This document shows, piece by piece, positions 9,155 through 17,980 of a stretch of DNA of 64,000 nucleotides. Under the pieces are notes generated by a model. The model saw only the letters and a list, made by a program, of their open reading frames with translations. It was not told the origin of the DNA and ran no database searches. The stretch lies in contig NZNS01000006.1 in assembly GCA_002694985.1 (NCBI GenBank), positions 78,605 to 142,604 of the forward strand. Reading direction: 5' to 3'. A program made the translations under genes and the position numbers. This DNA is from Parvibaculum sp. Its GTDB lineage: Bacteria; Pseudomonadota; Alphaproteobacteria; Parvibaculales; Parvibaculaceae. Each line of letters begins with the position of its first letter. Position 1 is the stretch's first letter.

Positions 9155-9979
9155 TTACCTGCCCTTGAAGTCGGGCTGCCGCTTTTCCATGAAAGCCATC
9201 ATGCCTTCTTTCAGGTCTTCCGTCTGCATGAGCGGCAAGAGCTGCAAATAGACATGATGCACATGTTCCGGGAAGGGCTCGTTGAGCCCCATGCGCATCA
9301 TCCGCTTTGCAGCGCGAACGGCGAGCGGCGCGTTGCCTGCGATCTCCGTGGCAACGGCGCGCGCACGCGGCATCAGTTCCTCGTCGGCGACCACTTCCGA
9401 AGCGAGCCCCCAGGCGACGCTCTCATCCGCATTGAGCGTGCGCCCCGTGAAGATCAATTCTGCCGCCTTCGACCAGCCGATCAGACGCGGCAGATACCAC
9501 GTCCCGCCCGATTCGGGCACCAGACCCCGCTTGCAGAATGCAGCCGCGAGTTTCGCCGATTTTCCCATGATACGAATATCGCAACCGAGCGCGGTATCCA
9601 TGCCGTAACCGGCGGCGCCGCCATTAAGCGCGCAGATCGTCGGCGTCTCCATTTCCTGCATCACGGTGGGCGGCGTGTTCTTGAGGTCGAGGCTCGTCGA
9701 TGTAACACCGCCGCTCGAACCGATGGAAAGCCCCGCCCCTTGCGTCTGCGCACGAAGGTCGAGACCGGCGCAGAAGGCACGGCCCGCGCCTGTCAGGATC
9801 ACGCAGCGCACATCCGGGTCCGCATCGGCTTCCTTCAGCCGCACGGTCAGCTGGTCCAGCATGGTTGCCGAAATCGTGTTCATGCGCTCCGGCGCATTGA
9901 GCGTGATTGTCGCGATATGGTCCGCAACCTCGTAAAGAACTTCCTGCGGCTCCGCCTCAACGGCCTTTGCCTGGCTCAT
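9155..9979 (-). CDS. Enoyl-CoA hydratase/isomerase family protein
   Basis: A 274-residue crotonase. 'TLNAPERMNTI', 'RAFCAGLDLRA' (oxyanion hole) and 'LNGGAAGYGMDTALGCDI' are clear. At the first catalytic position it reads Cys-Lys ('AAFCKRGLVPESGG') instead of Pro-Glu, while the nearby 'PESGG' glutamate and 'AAELIFTG' remain; chemistry may therefore differ from simple hydration. The start ATG at 9979 is preceded by GGGAGGG. The exported protein gene follows, perhaps co-transcribed. Confidence 0.88.
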   Translation of the reverse strand: MSQAKAVEAEPQEVLYEVADHIATITLNAPERMNTISATMLDQLTVRLKEADADPDVRCVILTGAGRAFCAGLDLRAQTQGAGLSIGSSGGVTSTSLDLKNTPPTVMQEMETPTICALNGGAAGYGMDTALGCDIRIMGKSAKLAAAFCKRGLVPESGGTWYLPRLIGWSKAAELIFTGRTLNADESVAWGLASEVVADEELMPRARAVATEIAGNAPLAVRAAKRMMRMGLNEPFPEHVHHVYLQLLPLMQTEDLKEGMMAFMEKRQPDFKGR

Positions 9980-10042
9980 CGCACCCTCCCTGAAGGAAAA
10001 AGCATTTGAATAATGTCGGTAGCCGGACTGTAGCCGAAAAAT

Positions 10043-10504
10043 TCAGCCGCAAGTAGCCTCGCCCCCCTCACCGAACCAGGGATGGCGGACGAAATCGCCC
10101 TCCTCGATCCCCAGGCGCCCCGTCAGCCCGCCCTGCACTTCGAGGACGCCGTTTACCGGCACCCCGGATTCATGAACGTCCAGTGTTTCAGGCGCGGTCA
10201 TTTCAGCGATCCGGACGATCCGGCCATCCGCCTCGATGAAGATCATGTCCAAGGGAATGAGCGTGTTCATCATCCAGAAGCTCGCAGGCGTGCAGGACGG
10301 ATAGAAGAAGAGCATGCCGCTCTCTTCCCCGAGCGCCGTGCGGTACATGAGGCCCCGGCTCTGCTCTTCCGGCGTCAGCGCCATCTCGACGGTAAAGCCG
10401 TAGTGTGCGCCATCGCGCGTCTCGACGATGACTTCGCTTTCGTCTGCCTGCGCGCAAGCGCCGAAAACAAAAAGAAGCGCGAGCGCAAGCGGCGCGAGAC
10501 GCAT
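10043..10504 (-). CDS. DUF192 family exported protein
   Basis: A 153-residue protein with an N-terminal signal peptide (residues 1-19; 'FGAC' could be a weak lipobox) followed by a DUF192 domain: 'EEQSRGLMYRTALGEESGMLF' and 'FWMMNTLIPLDMIFIEADG' are the family's diagnostic segments. Function in bacteria is not established; the fold is a small beta-barrel. Its ATG overlaps the TGA of the gamma-carbonic anhydrase gene upstream (TGATG), indicating translational coupling. The longer frame starting at 10693 only reads through the upstream gene and is rejected. Confidence 0.85.
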   Translation of the reverse strand: MRLAPLALALLFVFGACAQADESEVIVETRDGAHYGFTVEMALTPEEQSRGLMYRTALGEESGMLFFYPSCTPASFWMMNTLIPLDMIFIEADGRIVRIAEMTAPETLDVHESGVPVNGVLEVQGGLTGRLGIEEGDFVRHPWFGEGGEATCG

Positions 10505-11034
10505 CAGTCGATCCGCTTCATCTCGCGCGCATAGCGCTGCCAGTTCTGCACATAGTGATCGGCGGACAGAGCCAGCGCCTCCGCCGTTTCCTTGTCCAGC
10601 GTCCGCACGATCTTGCCGGGCGAACCCAGCACCATCGAATAATCGGGAATTTCCTTGTTCTCCGCGATCAGCGTATTCGCACCGATGAGGCACCCCTTGC
10701 CGATCTTCGCATTGTTGAGAATGATGCTGCCAATGCCGACAAGACTGCCCTCGCCAATGGTGCAGCCATGCAGCATCACCATGTGCCCGATGGTCACGTT
10801 CCGTCCGATATTGAGCGCCGAGCCCGGATCGGTATGGAGCACCGAGCCGTCCTGCACGTTCGAGTTCTCGCCGATGGTGATGAGCTCGTTATCGCCGCGC
10901 AGCACCGCACCGAACCAGACGCTTGCATTCTTTTCGAGCTTCACATTGCCCATGACTTCCGCATTGGGCGCGATCCAGTAGTCGCCTTCGCCGGGCAAAA
11001 TCGGCTTCTTGTCGCCAAGGGCATAGACGGGCAT
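10504..11034 (-). CDS. Gamma carbonic anhydrase family protein (YrdA/PaaY-like)
   Basis: A 176-residue left-handed beta-helix protein. The hexapeptide-repeat pattern runs from ~18 to ~140, with the metal-ligand histidines in 'GSVLHTD' and '[10 protein letters not shown]' and the 'WFGAVLRGD' segment typical of the YrdA/CaiE/PaaY branch. These proteins trimerise and bind zinc or iron; some are carbonic anhydrases, some thioesterases (PaaY). Which one applies is not decidable. ATG at 11034 follows GAGGAGGAA. It is coupled to the DUF192 gene. Confidence 0.9.
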   Translation of the reverse strand: MPVYALGDKKPILPGEGDYWIAPNAEVMGNVKLEKNASVWFGAVLRGDNELITIGENSNVQDGSVLHTDPGSALNIGRNVTIGHMVMLHGCTIGEGSLVGIGSIILNNAKIGKGCLIGANTLIAENKEIPDYSMVLGSPGKIVRTLDKETAEALALSADHYVQNWQRYAREMKRID

Positions 11035-11163
11035 CCGGTATTCCTCCTCGATTCAATGTCTTTGCCGGATAATGACACGGGCGGACCGCCGATACGAGAC
11101 TTGCGGGAAGGGGCGGAAACAGGCTGTCATCGCATCGTCAAGAGCGCCGCCTAGGCTGGAGCG

Positions 11164-13188
11164 ATGGCAGAAAACGGGAGTGGCAGGGGCATGATGGAAC
11201 GCAAATCCTTCGGCGAGGAACTGGATGCGGCGGACGAGAGGCCGGTCAAGCGCACAACTTCGCCTTCCCTTTCAAGCCTCTGGCAACGCCGGATCGCGCG
11301 CCGCGATTTCCTGAAAGGCGCGGGCAAGGCCGCGCTGTTTGCCGGTGCTTCCACCACCATCCTCTCTCTCGCCGCCTGCGACGACGCACCGGAGACACGC
11401 CCGGACGCGATCTTCGGCTTCGAAGAGGTGCCGCGCGGCATCGACGAGACGCATCACGTCGCGGCCGATCACGATGCGGACATATTGATCCGCTGGGGCG
11501 ATCCTGTCCTGAAGGATGCGCCGGATTTCGACCCGACAAACCAGAGCGCCGCCGCACAGCTTGCCCAGTTCGGCTACAACAACGACTTCATCGGCTTCGT
11601 GCCTCTTCCTGCCGGATCGCAATCGAGCGAGCGCGGCCTTCTCTGCATTCATCACGAATATACGAATGACGACCTGATGCGAGCCGGTCTCCCCGATGGC
11701 GCAACGCGCGAAGAGACCCTCGCCTTCTATACGCGCGACGTGGTGGAAACCTCGATGGCCGCCCATGGAGGCACCATTATCGAGGTTGCGCGCGGCGAAA
11801 CCGGCAAGTGGCAGGTGGTACAGGACAGCGAATATAACCGCCGCATCACCCCGCTCTCCACCGCCATCCGGATTTCAGGCCCCGCCGCGGGCCATGAGCG
11901 TTTGCAGACGAACGAAGATCCGACCGGCACCCTGGTCATGGGTACTTTCAACAATTGCGCTGGCGGCATCACGCCCTGGAACACATGGCTCATGTCGGAA
12001 GAGAACATCAACTTCTATTTCATGGGCAAGAACAGCGACCCGCGTGAAGCGGCCAATCATGAGCGCATGGGCGTGCCCGGCAGCCGCTCCTATCCCTGGG
12101 GCTACTATCACAAGCGCTTCGATCTCTCGCAGGAACCGCGCGAGGCGAACCGTTATGGCTGGGTGACAGAAGTCGATCCGCTCGATCCCAATTCGACGCC
12201 CGTGAAGCGCACCGCGCTGGGCCGCTTCAAGCATGAGGGCTGCGAGAATGCGCTGACGAAGGATGGCCGCCTCGCCATCTATATGGGCGACGATCAGGCC
12301 TTCGAATATCTCTACAAGTTCGTGAGCGCGGAAAAGGTCGCCGATGACCGCGCGGCGAACAGCTCATTGCTCGATAGCGGCACTCTTTATGTCGCGCGCT
12401 TCGAGGAAGATGGCAGCGGCAAGTGGATGCCGCTGGTGCATGGCGAAAACGGCCTTGACGGCGCAAATGGCTTTGCATCGCAGGCAGACGTTCTGATCGA
12501 GACGCGCCGCGCCGCCGACATTCTGGGCGCAACGCCGCTCGATCGCCCTGAAGACGTGACGCCGAACGACGCGACAGGTCACGTCTATGTCGCCCTGACC
12601 AACTCGAAGGAGCGCGAAGAAACGGACGCCGTGAACCCGCGCGCGACAAACCTCTGGGGACAGATCGTGGAACTCACGCCGGAAGGCGGCGACCACGCGG
12701 CAGAAACCTTCACCTGGACATTGCTCGTGAAATGCGGAGATCCCCTCTTCCCGTCCATCGGCGCCGAATGGAACGCAGAGACGGGCAGCGATGGCTGGTT
12801 TGCCTGCCCGGACAATATGGCCGTCGACCCCTCGGGCCGCCTCTGGGTTGCGACCGACCAGGGCTCCAACTGGAAAACCGCAACCGGCTTCGCCGACGGG
12901 CTTTATGCACTCGCAACGCAGGGCGGCAAACGCGGGCTTGCAAGACGCATCTTCCGCGCACCTGTCGGTGCGGAAGTCTGCGGCCCCTGCTTCACGCCGG
13001 ATGGAAAAACGCTTTTCCTCGCCGTGCAACATCCCGGTGCTGATGGAACCGGGAGCTTCAAGGGCTTCGAGCGCGCCTCCACTTTCGCCGACCCGGCAAC
13101 GCGATGGCCCGATTTCACGGATGGAACCCCGCCGCGCCCCTCCGTCCTCGTCATCACCGCGAAAAATGGCGGCCCTGTCGGCGGTTGA
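11164..13188 (+). CDS. PhoX-family phosphatase (DUF839), Tat-exported
   Basis: A 674-residue PhoX homologue. A twin-arginine signal (R46-R47-D-F-L-K) precedes a hydrophobic stretch ending in LAAC (Cys72), which could make it a Tat lipoprotein. The mature part has the PhoX hallmarks: 'RGLLCIHHEYTND', 'NCAGGITPWNTWLMSEEN' and C-terminal 'GPCFTPDGKTLFLAVQHPG'. PhoX enzymes are Ca/Fe-dependent alkaline phosphatases that release phosphate from organophosphates in the periplasm. No Pho box was recognised. ATG 11164 is used; ATG 11191 after GGCAGGGGC is a strong alternative start and keeps the Tat signal. Confidence 0.9.
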   Translation: MAENGSGRGMMERKSFGEELDAADERPVKRTTSPSLSSLWQRRIARRDFLKGAGKAALFAGASTTILSLAACDDAPETRPDAIFGFEEVPRGIDETHHVAADHDADILIRWGDPVLKDAPDFDPTNQSAAAQLAQFGYNNDFIGFVPLPAGSQSSERGLLCIHHEYTNDDLMRAGLPDGATREETLAFYTRDVVETSMAAHGGTIIEVARGETGKWQVVQDSEYNRRITPLSTAIRISGPAAGHERLQTNEDPTGTLVMGTFNNCAGGITPWNTWLMSEENINFYFMGKNSDPREAANHERMGVPGSRSYPWGYYHKRFDLSQEPREANRYGWVTEVDPLDPNSTPVKRTALGRFKHEGCENALTKDGRLAIYMGDDQAFEYLYKFVSAEKVADDRAANSSLLDSGTLYVARFEEDGSGKWMPLVHGENGLDGANGFASQADVLIETRRAADILGATPLDRPEDVTPNDATGHVYVALTNSKEREETDAVNPRATNLWGQIVELTPEGGDHAAETFTWTLLVKCGDPLFPSIGAEWNAETGSDGWFACPDNMAVDPSGRLWVATDQGSNWKTATGFADGLYALATQGGKRGLARRIFRAPVGAEVCGPCFTPDGKTLFLAVQHPGADGTGSFKGFERASTFADPATRWPDFTDGTPPRPSVLVITAKNGGPVGG

Positions 13189-13322
13189 GTTCCCTCTTTA
13201 CTCCGTCTCCCGATATTTGCTCCGGGTTGCACCATGCGGCGCGATGGCCCAAGCTTGTCCTTGCGGCATTGTGAAGGCGGGCGCGAACGCAACCGTCACC
13301 ATGCGAAGAGGGCATTCTTCAT

Positions 13323-14378
13323 ATGCGATTTCTTTTCAGTCTCGTCGTCTTCCTTCTCGTCCTCCCTTTCGCCTTCATGGCTCTTTATGAGCGCGGCCTC
13401 CTTGATGAATATGTGCCGGAGGATGCGATCCCGGCCGACCCCTTCATCAAGGCCGAGCTTGTCGAAACGACAAGCGGCGCAGACCTCGCCCGGCGCATCG
13501 GCAAGGCGCTTGATAAAGACAATTACGACGACGCGGTGATGTATGCCGAGATCGCGGACTATGCGGGCATGCCACTCGATCCCGACACCAGAGCGCGGCT
13601 CGATGCCGAGAACGCATTTTCGCGCCGCGTCACCCGCAACACCGGCAGCTTCGTCAGCGGTTTCGTCACCGGCGAAGGCGGCGATACCCCCGCCTTCATG
13701 GGCGCAATGGCATCGGACCTGACAGTCGTGGGCGACGTGCGCGACATCGGCGCCGAAGGCACCAAACTGGTGAGCGGCGAGGAATATTCGAAGATGATCC
13801 TCGGGCTTTCCGTTGTCGGCCTTGCCGCAACCACGGCGACGGTAGCGACGGGCGGCGGCGGCCTGCCCGTCCGTGTCGGCGTCTCGATTCTGAAAGTGGC
13901 AAAAAAGACAGGCACGGTAACCGCCGCCTTTACCCGCGACATTGTTCGCGTTCTTCAGGAGGCCGTGAACTTCGAGAAGCTGGGCTCAACGCTGCGTGCC
14001 GCCGACCTGTCGAACACTCCCGCAACGCGCCGCGCCATCACCGAATATGCAGACACCGTCTCGCTTGCGAAGGTGACGCCCGTGCTGAGCGATGTGGCCG
14101 CCCTCGAACGCGCCGCCGGCCCGGCCGAAACGGTGCAGCTGATGAAATTCGTCAACAACACCGGCGACCTTGCCCGCGTCACCCGTATGAGCGGCAAACT
14201 CGGCACCAAAACACGCGGCGTCATCCAGCTCACCGGCAAGACGGGCCTGCGCGCCTTCAAGACGGCGTGGAACCTGGCGCTGATCGCGCTTCAATATGTC
14301 TGGGCAATTGCCGGTGGCATCGGTGCGCTCTTCGCGACGGCGCTTGGCCGCCGCGTGGTCCGCCGCCGCAGGGTTTGA
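13323..14378 (+). CDS. Membrane-associated protein of unknown function
   Basis: A 351-residue protein starting with a transmembrane segment (residues 2-20), then a long predominantly helical domain with a hydrophobic Ala/Gly/Thr-rich patch around 150-180 ('LGLSVVGLAATTATVA'), and a C-terminal hydrophobic segment (~315-340) ending in a basic cluster RRVVRRRR. I recognise no family. ATG at 13323 is the first codon that places the hydrophobic segment at the N terminus. It converges with the following small membrane protein gene. Confidence 0.6.
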   Translation: MRFLFSLVVFLLVLPFAFMALYERGLLDEYVPEDAIPADPFIKAELVETTSGADLARRIGKALDKDNYDDAVMYAEIADYAGMPLDPDTRARLDAENAFSRRVTRNTGSFVSGFVTGEGGDTPAFMGAMASDLTVVGDVRDIGAEGTKLVSGEEYSKMILGLSVVGLAATTATVATGGGGLPVRVGVSILKVAKKTGTVTAAFTRDIVRVLQEAVNFEKLGSTLRAADLSNTPATRRAITEYADTVSLAKVTPVLSDVAALERAAGPAETVQLMKFVNNTGDLARVTRMSGKLGTKTRGVIQLTGKTGLRAFKTAWNLALIALQYVWAIAGGIGALFATALGRRVVRRRRV

Positions 14379-14384
14379 CGGTCG

Positions 14385-14696
14385 TCAGACCGTGAGGAGA
14401 ACGCCAAGAAGAAAGATACCGGAAAGAAAGCTCCACATCGTCGCGATGCAGCCTGAAAGCAGCATCCAGAATGGCGGACGATTCTCGAACACCTGTGCGC
14501 GTAGCGCGTTGCGCAGGATCACGGTCGGCCCTGCAAATATCAGCGTGAACACGCCAATCAATTGCCACGTCACCGTCTCCGCCGTGAGCTGGAAGCTCGG
14601 TGGCTTACTGGTCACGAGCCGGTAGAAACTGCTGGTAAGCCCTGCCGCAACAAAGCCCGTCGCAATCGAGAAGAAGAATGCCGCAAACTCGCTCAT
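14385..14696 (-). CDS. Small four-helix membrane protein, unknown
   Basis: A 103-residue integral membrane protein with about three to four hydrophobic helices ('AAFFFSIATGFVAAGLTSSF', 'LIGVFTLIFAGPTVIL', 'LLSGCIATMWSFLSGIFLLG'). Its size and charge pattern resemble small conserved membrane proteins of Hyphomicrobiales, but no function is known to me. The frame is open to 14873, but the ATG at 14696 starts the first helix. Together with 14719-15108 it forms a minus-strand pair. Confidence 0.65.
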   Translation of the reverse strand: MSEFAAFFFSIATGFVAAGLTSSFYRLVTSKPPSFQLTAETVTWQLIGVFTLIFAGPTVILRNALRAQVFENRPPFWMLLSGCIATMWSFLSGIFLLGVLLTV

Positions 14697-14718
14697 ATAC
14701 CCCGCCGCCCTGCCCTGC

Positions 14719-15108
14719 TTATTCGCCCGCACGCGCCGTGCCGGCGCCCGCGTCGATCCCCGCGATGAATTGATTGCCCACGGCGGCGAGGCGCGTCTGC
14801 GCCGCCGCAACCGCAAATTCCGGAATGACCCGATAGTCGAGAAGTCGCGTGAGCTCCGGATCTGCGAGCCCATGCTTCAGATCCGTAACCGGCGTTCCCT
14901 TGGCTCTTGCCGCGATCTCCGCCAGAAGCGGCGAACGCTCGCCAACCGCGAAATCCCTCTCGCCGATGCGGCATGACGCGAAATCCGCCTCGCAGGAAAC
15001 CTGCGGGAGAATGAACGCGCCGCCGCCAGGCCCTTCAAGGGATGTGTGCCCCCCGAAGAAGACGACGGCACCTACGACAATCAGCGATTTGAAAACGAAA
15101 CTGGTCAT
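14719..15108 (-). CDS. Exported or membrane-anchored protein, unknown
   Basis: A 129-residue protein with an N-terminal hydrophobic segment (residues 3-20), then a soluble helical domain containing two cysteines ('QVSCEADFASCRIGERDF'). The remainder is Ala-rich and helical. No family is recognised. The ATG at 15108 is preferred to 15150 because it places the signal/anchor at the N terminus. It is followed 22 bp later by the small membrane protein gene, so the two are probably co-transcribed. Confidence 0.55.
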   Translation of the reverse strand: MTSFVFKSLIVVGAVVFFGGHTSLEGPGGGAFILPQVSCEADFASCRIGERDFAVGERSPLLAEIAARAKGTPVTDLKHGLADPELTRLLDYRVIPEFAVAAAQTRLAAVGNQFIAGIDAGAGTARAGE

Positions 15109-15318
15109 GCCCGCCTTGTCCGCAAGCGCCATACCAGCGCAGGCAGACACAGGGCGGAACCGGGCGAATTTGAAATGATCTTTTAATTTCAGCAGGTTAT
15201 AAGAGAAGAAGCAGGGTACTTAGGCTCTGCCGTCCGGTTTCGGGCGGGGGCGGCTCGTGCCGGTTTGTACCGGGCCTGTATCAATGCGAAACAATCTTGG
15301 CGAACCGGGGGGCGAGCC

Positions 15319-16083
15319 GTGGCACGAAACAATCGATCCGGCGACGAACTGGTCAAGGAACGCCCTGCCTGGATCATTCCCCTCCTGGTGCTGAGCGGCG
15401 TCCTGATCTTCTCGGGCATCTTTCTCTATTACTATTTCGGGCCGACGCCGGGCGAAATCCTCGGGCGCGACCCGCGCGCCAGTGCCGCCGATCAGAACAT
15501 CGAGATCATTGTCGGCAACAAGCGCTTCATGGTGCCGGAACATTACACGCGCTATCCCAACCAGCGCGCCGGCGGCCGTCAGGATGTACTGGACATGCAT
15601 GCCCTGCTCCCCGGCCTCACGCCCTGGTCGCCGGAGCAGCAGGAGGCATTCAACGACAATTCGGCCCGTTCCAACGTCGTCTATTTCTCGCTCCGGCAGA
15701 CTGCAACACCGCTGAATTCCGTTCGCCGCTTCAAGACGATCTATTCGAAATATCTTTCCGCGAAAGAGCCCGAAGCAGGCCCTGACGGGCTCCGCCTTTT
15801 CGCCTTTGACGGCGACTCGGGCTATGCGGGGCAGGATTTGCTGGTCGGCAAGGACGGCGAGGAGCGCATGACGCTCATTCTCTGCGACCGCCGGGGGCCG
15901 CTCGTCGAAAGCCCGAACTGCACCCGCTCATTGCTGCTCGGGCCCAGCCTCGAACTCGGCTACCGCTACAAGCGAAGCCATCTCGAAGACTGGCGCGCTA
16001 TCGACGAAGCCGTCCTGTCGCTCGTACTGGGCTTTGAATCCATCGAAGCCATGGACGACCTTCAGGGGCCGATACTGGACTGA
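15319..16083 (+). CDS. Single-pass membrane protein of unknown function
   Basis: A 254-residue protein: a short basic cytoplasmic N terminus, one transmembrane helix at ~20-42 ('IIPLLVLSGVLIFSGIFLYY'), then a ~210-residue extracytoplasmic domain with two cysteines near 'LILCDRRG' and 'SPNCTRSLL' that could pair. No family is recognised. The GTG at 15319 with GGGGGG eight bases upstream is chosen; an upstream start at 15265 would add 18 residues without an adequate ribosome site. Confidence 0.65.
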   Translation: MARNNRSGDELVKERPAWIIPLLVLSGVLIFSGIFLYYYFGPTPGEILGRDPRASAADQNIEIIVGNKRFMVPEHYTRYPNQRAGGRQDVLDMHALLPGLTPWSPEQQEAFNDNSARSNVVYFSLRQTATPLNSVRRFKTIYSKYLSAKEPEAGPDGLRLFAFDGDSGYAGQDLLVGKDGEERMTLILCDRRGPLVESPNCTRSLLLGPSLELGYRYKRSHLEDWRAIDEAVLSLVLGFESIEAMDDLQGPILD

Positions 16084-16095
16084 AGCCGGGGCGCC

Positions 16096-16305
16096 TTACG
16101 GCAGATCGATATCGAGGATCGCCATGTTGAAGGCGTAGGACGTCTCGCCCTCTTCCTCATCCTTGAAGATCACACCGATAAATTCATCGCCGATATTCAC
16201 CTCGACGGAATCGTCTTTCTGCGGCCGCTGGCGCAGTTCGATCGTGGCCAATTCGAATTTCTGGCGCAGATAGGCCTCGAGACGCTGAATTTCGCTCTTG
16301 TTCAA
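16096..16305 (-). CDS. DUF3126 family protein
   Basis: A 69-residue soluble protein matching DUF3126, a small family seen in alphaproteobacteria: 'EAYLRQKFELATIELRQRP', then a strand 'VEVNIGDEFIGVIFKDEEEG' and 'FNMAILDIDLP'. Function is unknown. The start is TTG at 16305, preceded by GGGAGAG; the preserved family N terminus supports it. It is convergent with the single-pass membrane protein gene. Confidence 0.85.
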   Translation of the reverse strand: MNKSEIQRLEAYLRQKFELATIELRQRPQKDDSVEVNIGDEFIGVIFKDEEEGETSYAFNMAILDIDLP

Positions 16306-16508
16306 GAAGCTCTCCCATCGACGCTGAATTATGTGAGCCCGGGCCGCTCAAAGCGGCCGGGGCGCTGCACGGAGGTTGTAACCATTTGCCCCTCCGGGTG
16401 CAAACCCGGCGCGCATACCTCCCCGCAACCTGCGTCGCTTGGTCCAATTTGCGGCCTTCCCGGCCTGTGCAAATCTTCCGGCGGGGTTCAGGAGAGGAGT
16501 TGAGCGCT

Positions 16509-16655
16509 ATGCTGAGGCGCGCACGGAAGTTTCTGATATTCGCCGCCATCGCCCTCACGATAGCCGCCGTGATCGCGCTCGCGCAGTCGCGTTTTCCGCC
16601 TGAGCCCGGCCCGAACGGGGAACAGCGTGCCATCCTGCTCCCCGATCCGCGCTAG
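16509..16655 (+). CDS. Small single-pass membrane protein, hypothetical
   Basis: A 48-residue frame with a clean hydrophobic helix ('FLIFAAIALTIAAVIALA', residues 8-26) after a basic N terminus and followed by a short polar tail. The ATG at 16509 lies 7 bp after GGAGAGGAG, a strong ribosome site. No homologue is recognised; the support is the ribosome site plus the signal-anchor shape. The longer frame from 16386 is not convincing. Confidence 0.5.
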   Translation: MLRRARKFLIFAAIALTIAAVIALAQSRFPPEPGPNGEQRAILLPDPR

Positions 16656-16713
16656 ACCCTTTTCCGACATATCGAAATCCGCCGGCTCACGAAACGCTCG
16701 AGATTACAAACGC

Positions 16714-17520
16714 CTAGCGCGCCGTGTAGCCACCATCGGCCACGAGTTCCGACCCCGTCATGAAGCTCGATTCGTCGCTCGACAGAAAGAGAACGGCGTT
16801 GGCGATCTCGTCGGCAATCCCGAGGCGGCCCACCGGATGCAGCATGATGAGCAGTTCGCGCATCTCGTTCGGCCCCACTTTCTGCCCCTGCACAACGCCG
16901 CGATTAAGCGTATCGCGCACCAGCGGCGTGTCGATATAGCCGGGATGAACCGAGTTCACGCGGATATTATATCCGGCCTCCGCGCATTCCAGCGCCGCCG
17001 ATTTGGTCAACAGCCTCACGCCGCCCTTGGCCGCATTGTAGTCGCTTGCACTAGGTTGGCCGACCAGCCCCAGAATCGACGAAATGTTGATGATGGAGCC
17101 GCCCGCCCCCGCCTTCGATGTATATTTCTTGATCGTGCGAATGCCGTGCTTGCAGCCGAGGAATACGCTGTCGAGATCGATGGCAAGCGTCCGGCGCCAC
17201 GATTCGAGCGTCTTGTCCTCGATGGGGCCGCCCTCCGGCGCGATGCCCGCATTATTGACGAGAATATGAAGCCCGCCGAAGCGGTCTTCGGCGTGCTTCG
17301 CCACCGCTTCCCATTCATCCTCGTTCACCACATCGTGACGGATGAAACTCGCCTCACCGCCGTCATTTGCAATCTCGTCGGCAATCGCCTGCCCGCCCGC
17401 TTCATCGAGATCGCTGCACACGACTTTCGCACCCTCTCGCGCCAGCGCCTTTGCTGTCGCCGCACCGATACCTTTTGCCGCGCCCGTGACGATCGCGACC
17501 TTTCCTTCAACACGTCCCAT
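16714..17520 (-). CDS. Short-chain dehydrogenase/reductase (SDR)
   Basis: A 268-residue classical SDR: cofactor motif T12-G-A-A-K-G-I-G19, 'NNAG', catalytic Ser in 'NISSILG' and Tyr/Lys in 'YNAAK', and the C-terminal 'SSFMTGSELVADGGYTA' of 3-hydroxysteroid, cyclohexanol and 3-oxoacyl reductase-like members. It should use NAD(P)H to interconvert a hydroxyl and a ketone; the substrate is unknown. The ATG at 17520 replaces an upstream in-frame extension to 17604 lacking family similarity. It is divergent from the 17700 gene. Confidence 0.9.
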   Translation of the reverse strand: MGRVEGKVAIVTGAAKGIGAATAKALAREGAKVVCSDLDEAGGQAIADEIANDGGEASFIRHDVVNEDEWEAVAKHAEDRFGGLHILVNNAGIAPEGGPIEDKTLESWRRTLAIDLDSVFLGCKHGIRTIKKYTSKAGAGGSIINISSILGLVGQPSASDYNAAKGGVRLLTKSAALECAEAGYNIRVNSVHPGYIDTPLVRDTLNRGVVQGQKVGPNEMRELLIMLHPVGRLGIADEIANAVLFLSSDESSFMTGSELVADGGYTAR

Positions 17521-17699
17521 TTTCCGCCATCTCCCTTTGATATTATGCCTTGTTTTGCGGGGTATCTTGCCGCGCGTAACGCGTCCTGCAAAGTACGAAA
17601 GCACCGCACCCTTCGTGACGGCCTCCGCCCCGTGCTATAGAGCAGCAATGACCAGCAACCTCCACCCCGATGCGCGGTGGGCAATGAACCGGAGAAAAA

Positions 17700-17975
17700 A
17701 TGGCCGTCGCCCTGCTGATTACCTTCGAGACCTCGCAAGCCGACCACATCCTGACGCAGCTTCGCGCCTACAAGGAACGCGAGTTCGACCGCAACCCGCC
17801 CACGGGCTTCATCGCCTCCAGCATTGCACAGGAAGGCGATAAAGTTGTCTTCCGCAGCGAGTGGGAAGACGATGATGCGCTGGAAAACACGCGCGACAGC
17901 GCGCCCTTCGAGGCTTGCCTCGATCTTTGCGACATTCACGCCGACGACCGCAAAGATGAAAAAATAGAATTCTGA
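17700..17975 (+). CDS. Small conserved protein of unknown function (ABM-like size)
   Basis: A 91-residue soluble acidic protein with a possible ferredoxin-like pattern ('VALLITFETSQADHILTQL', then 'DKVVFRSEWEDDDALENTR'), similar in size and layout to antibiotic-biosynthesis-monooxygenase-like domains. This assignment is weak. The start ATG follows GGAGAAAAA. The stop is only 5 bp before the FAD oxidoreductase gene, so the two form an operon and the small protein may serve the same pathway. Confidence 0.65.
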   Translation: MAVALLITFETSQADHILTQLRAYKEREFDRNPPTGFIASSIAQEGDKVVFRSEWEDDDALENTRDSAPFEACLDLCDIHADDRKDEKIEF

Positions 17976-17980
17976 GCAAC

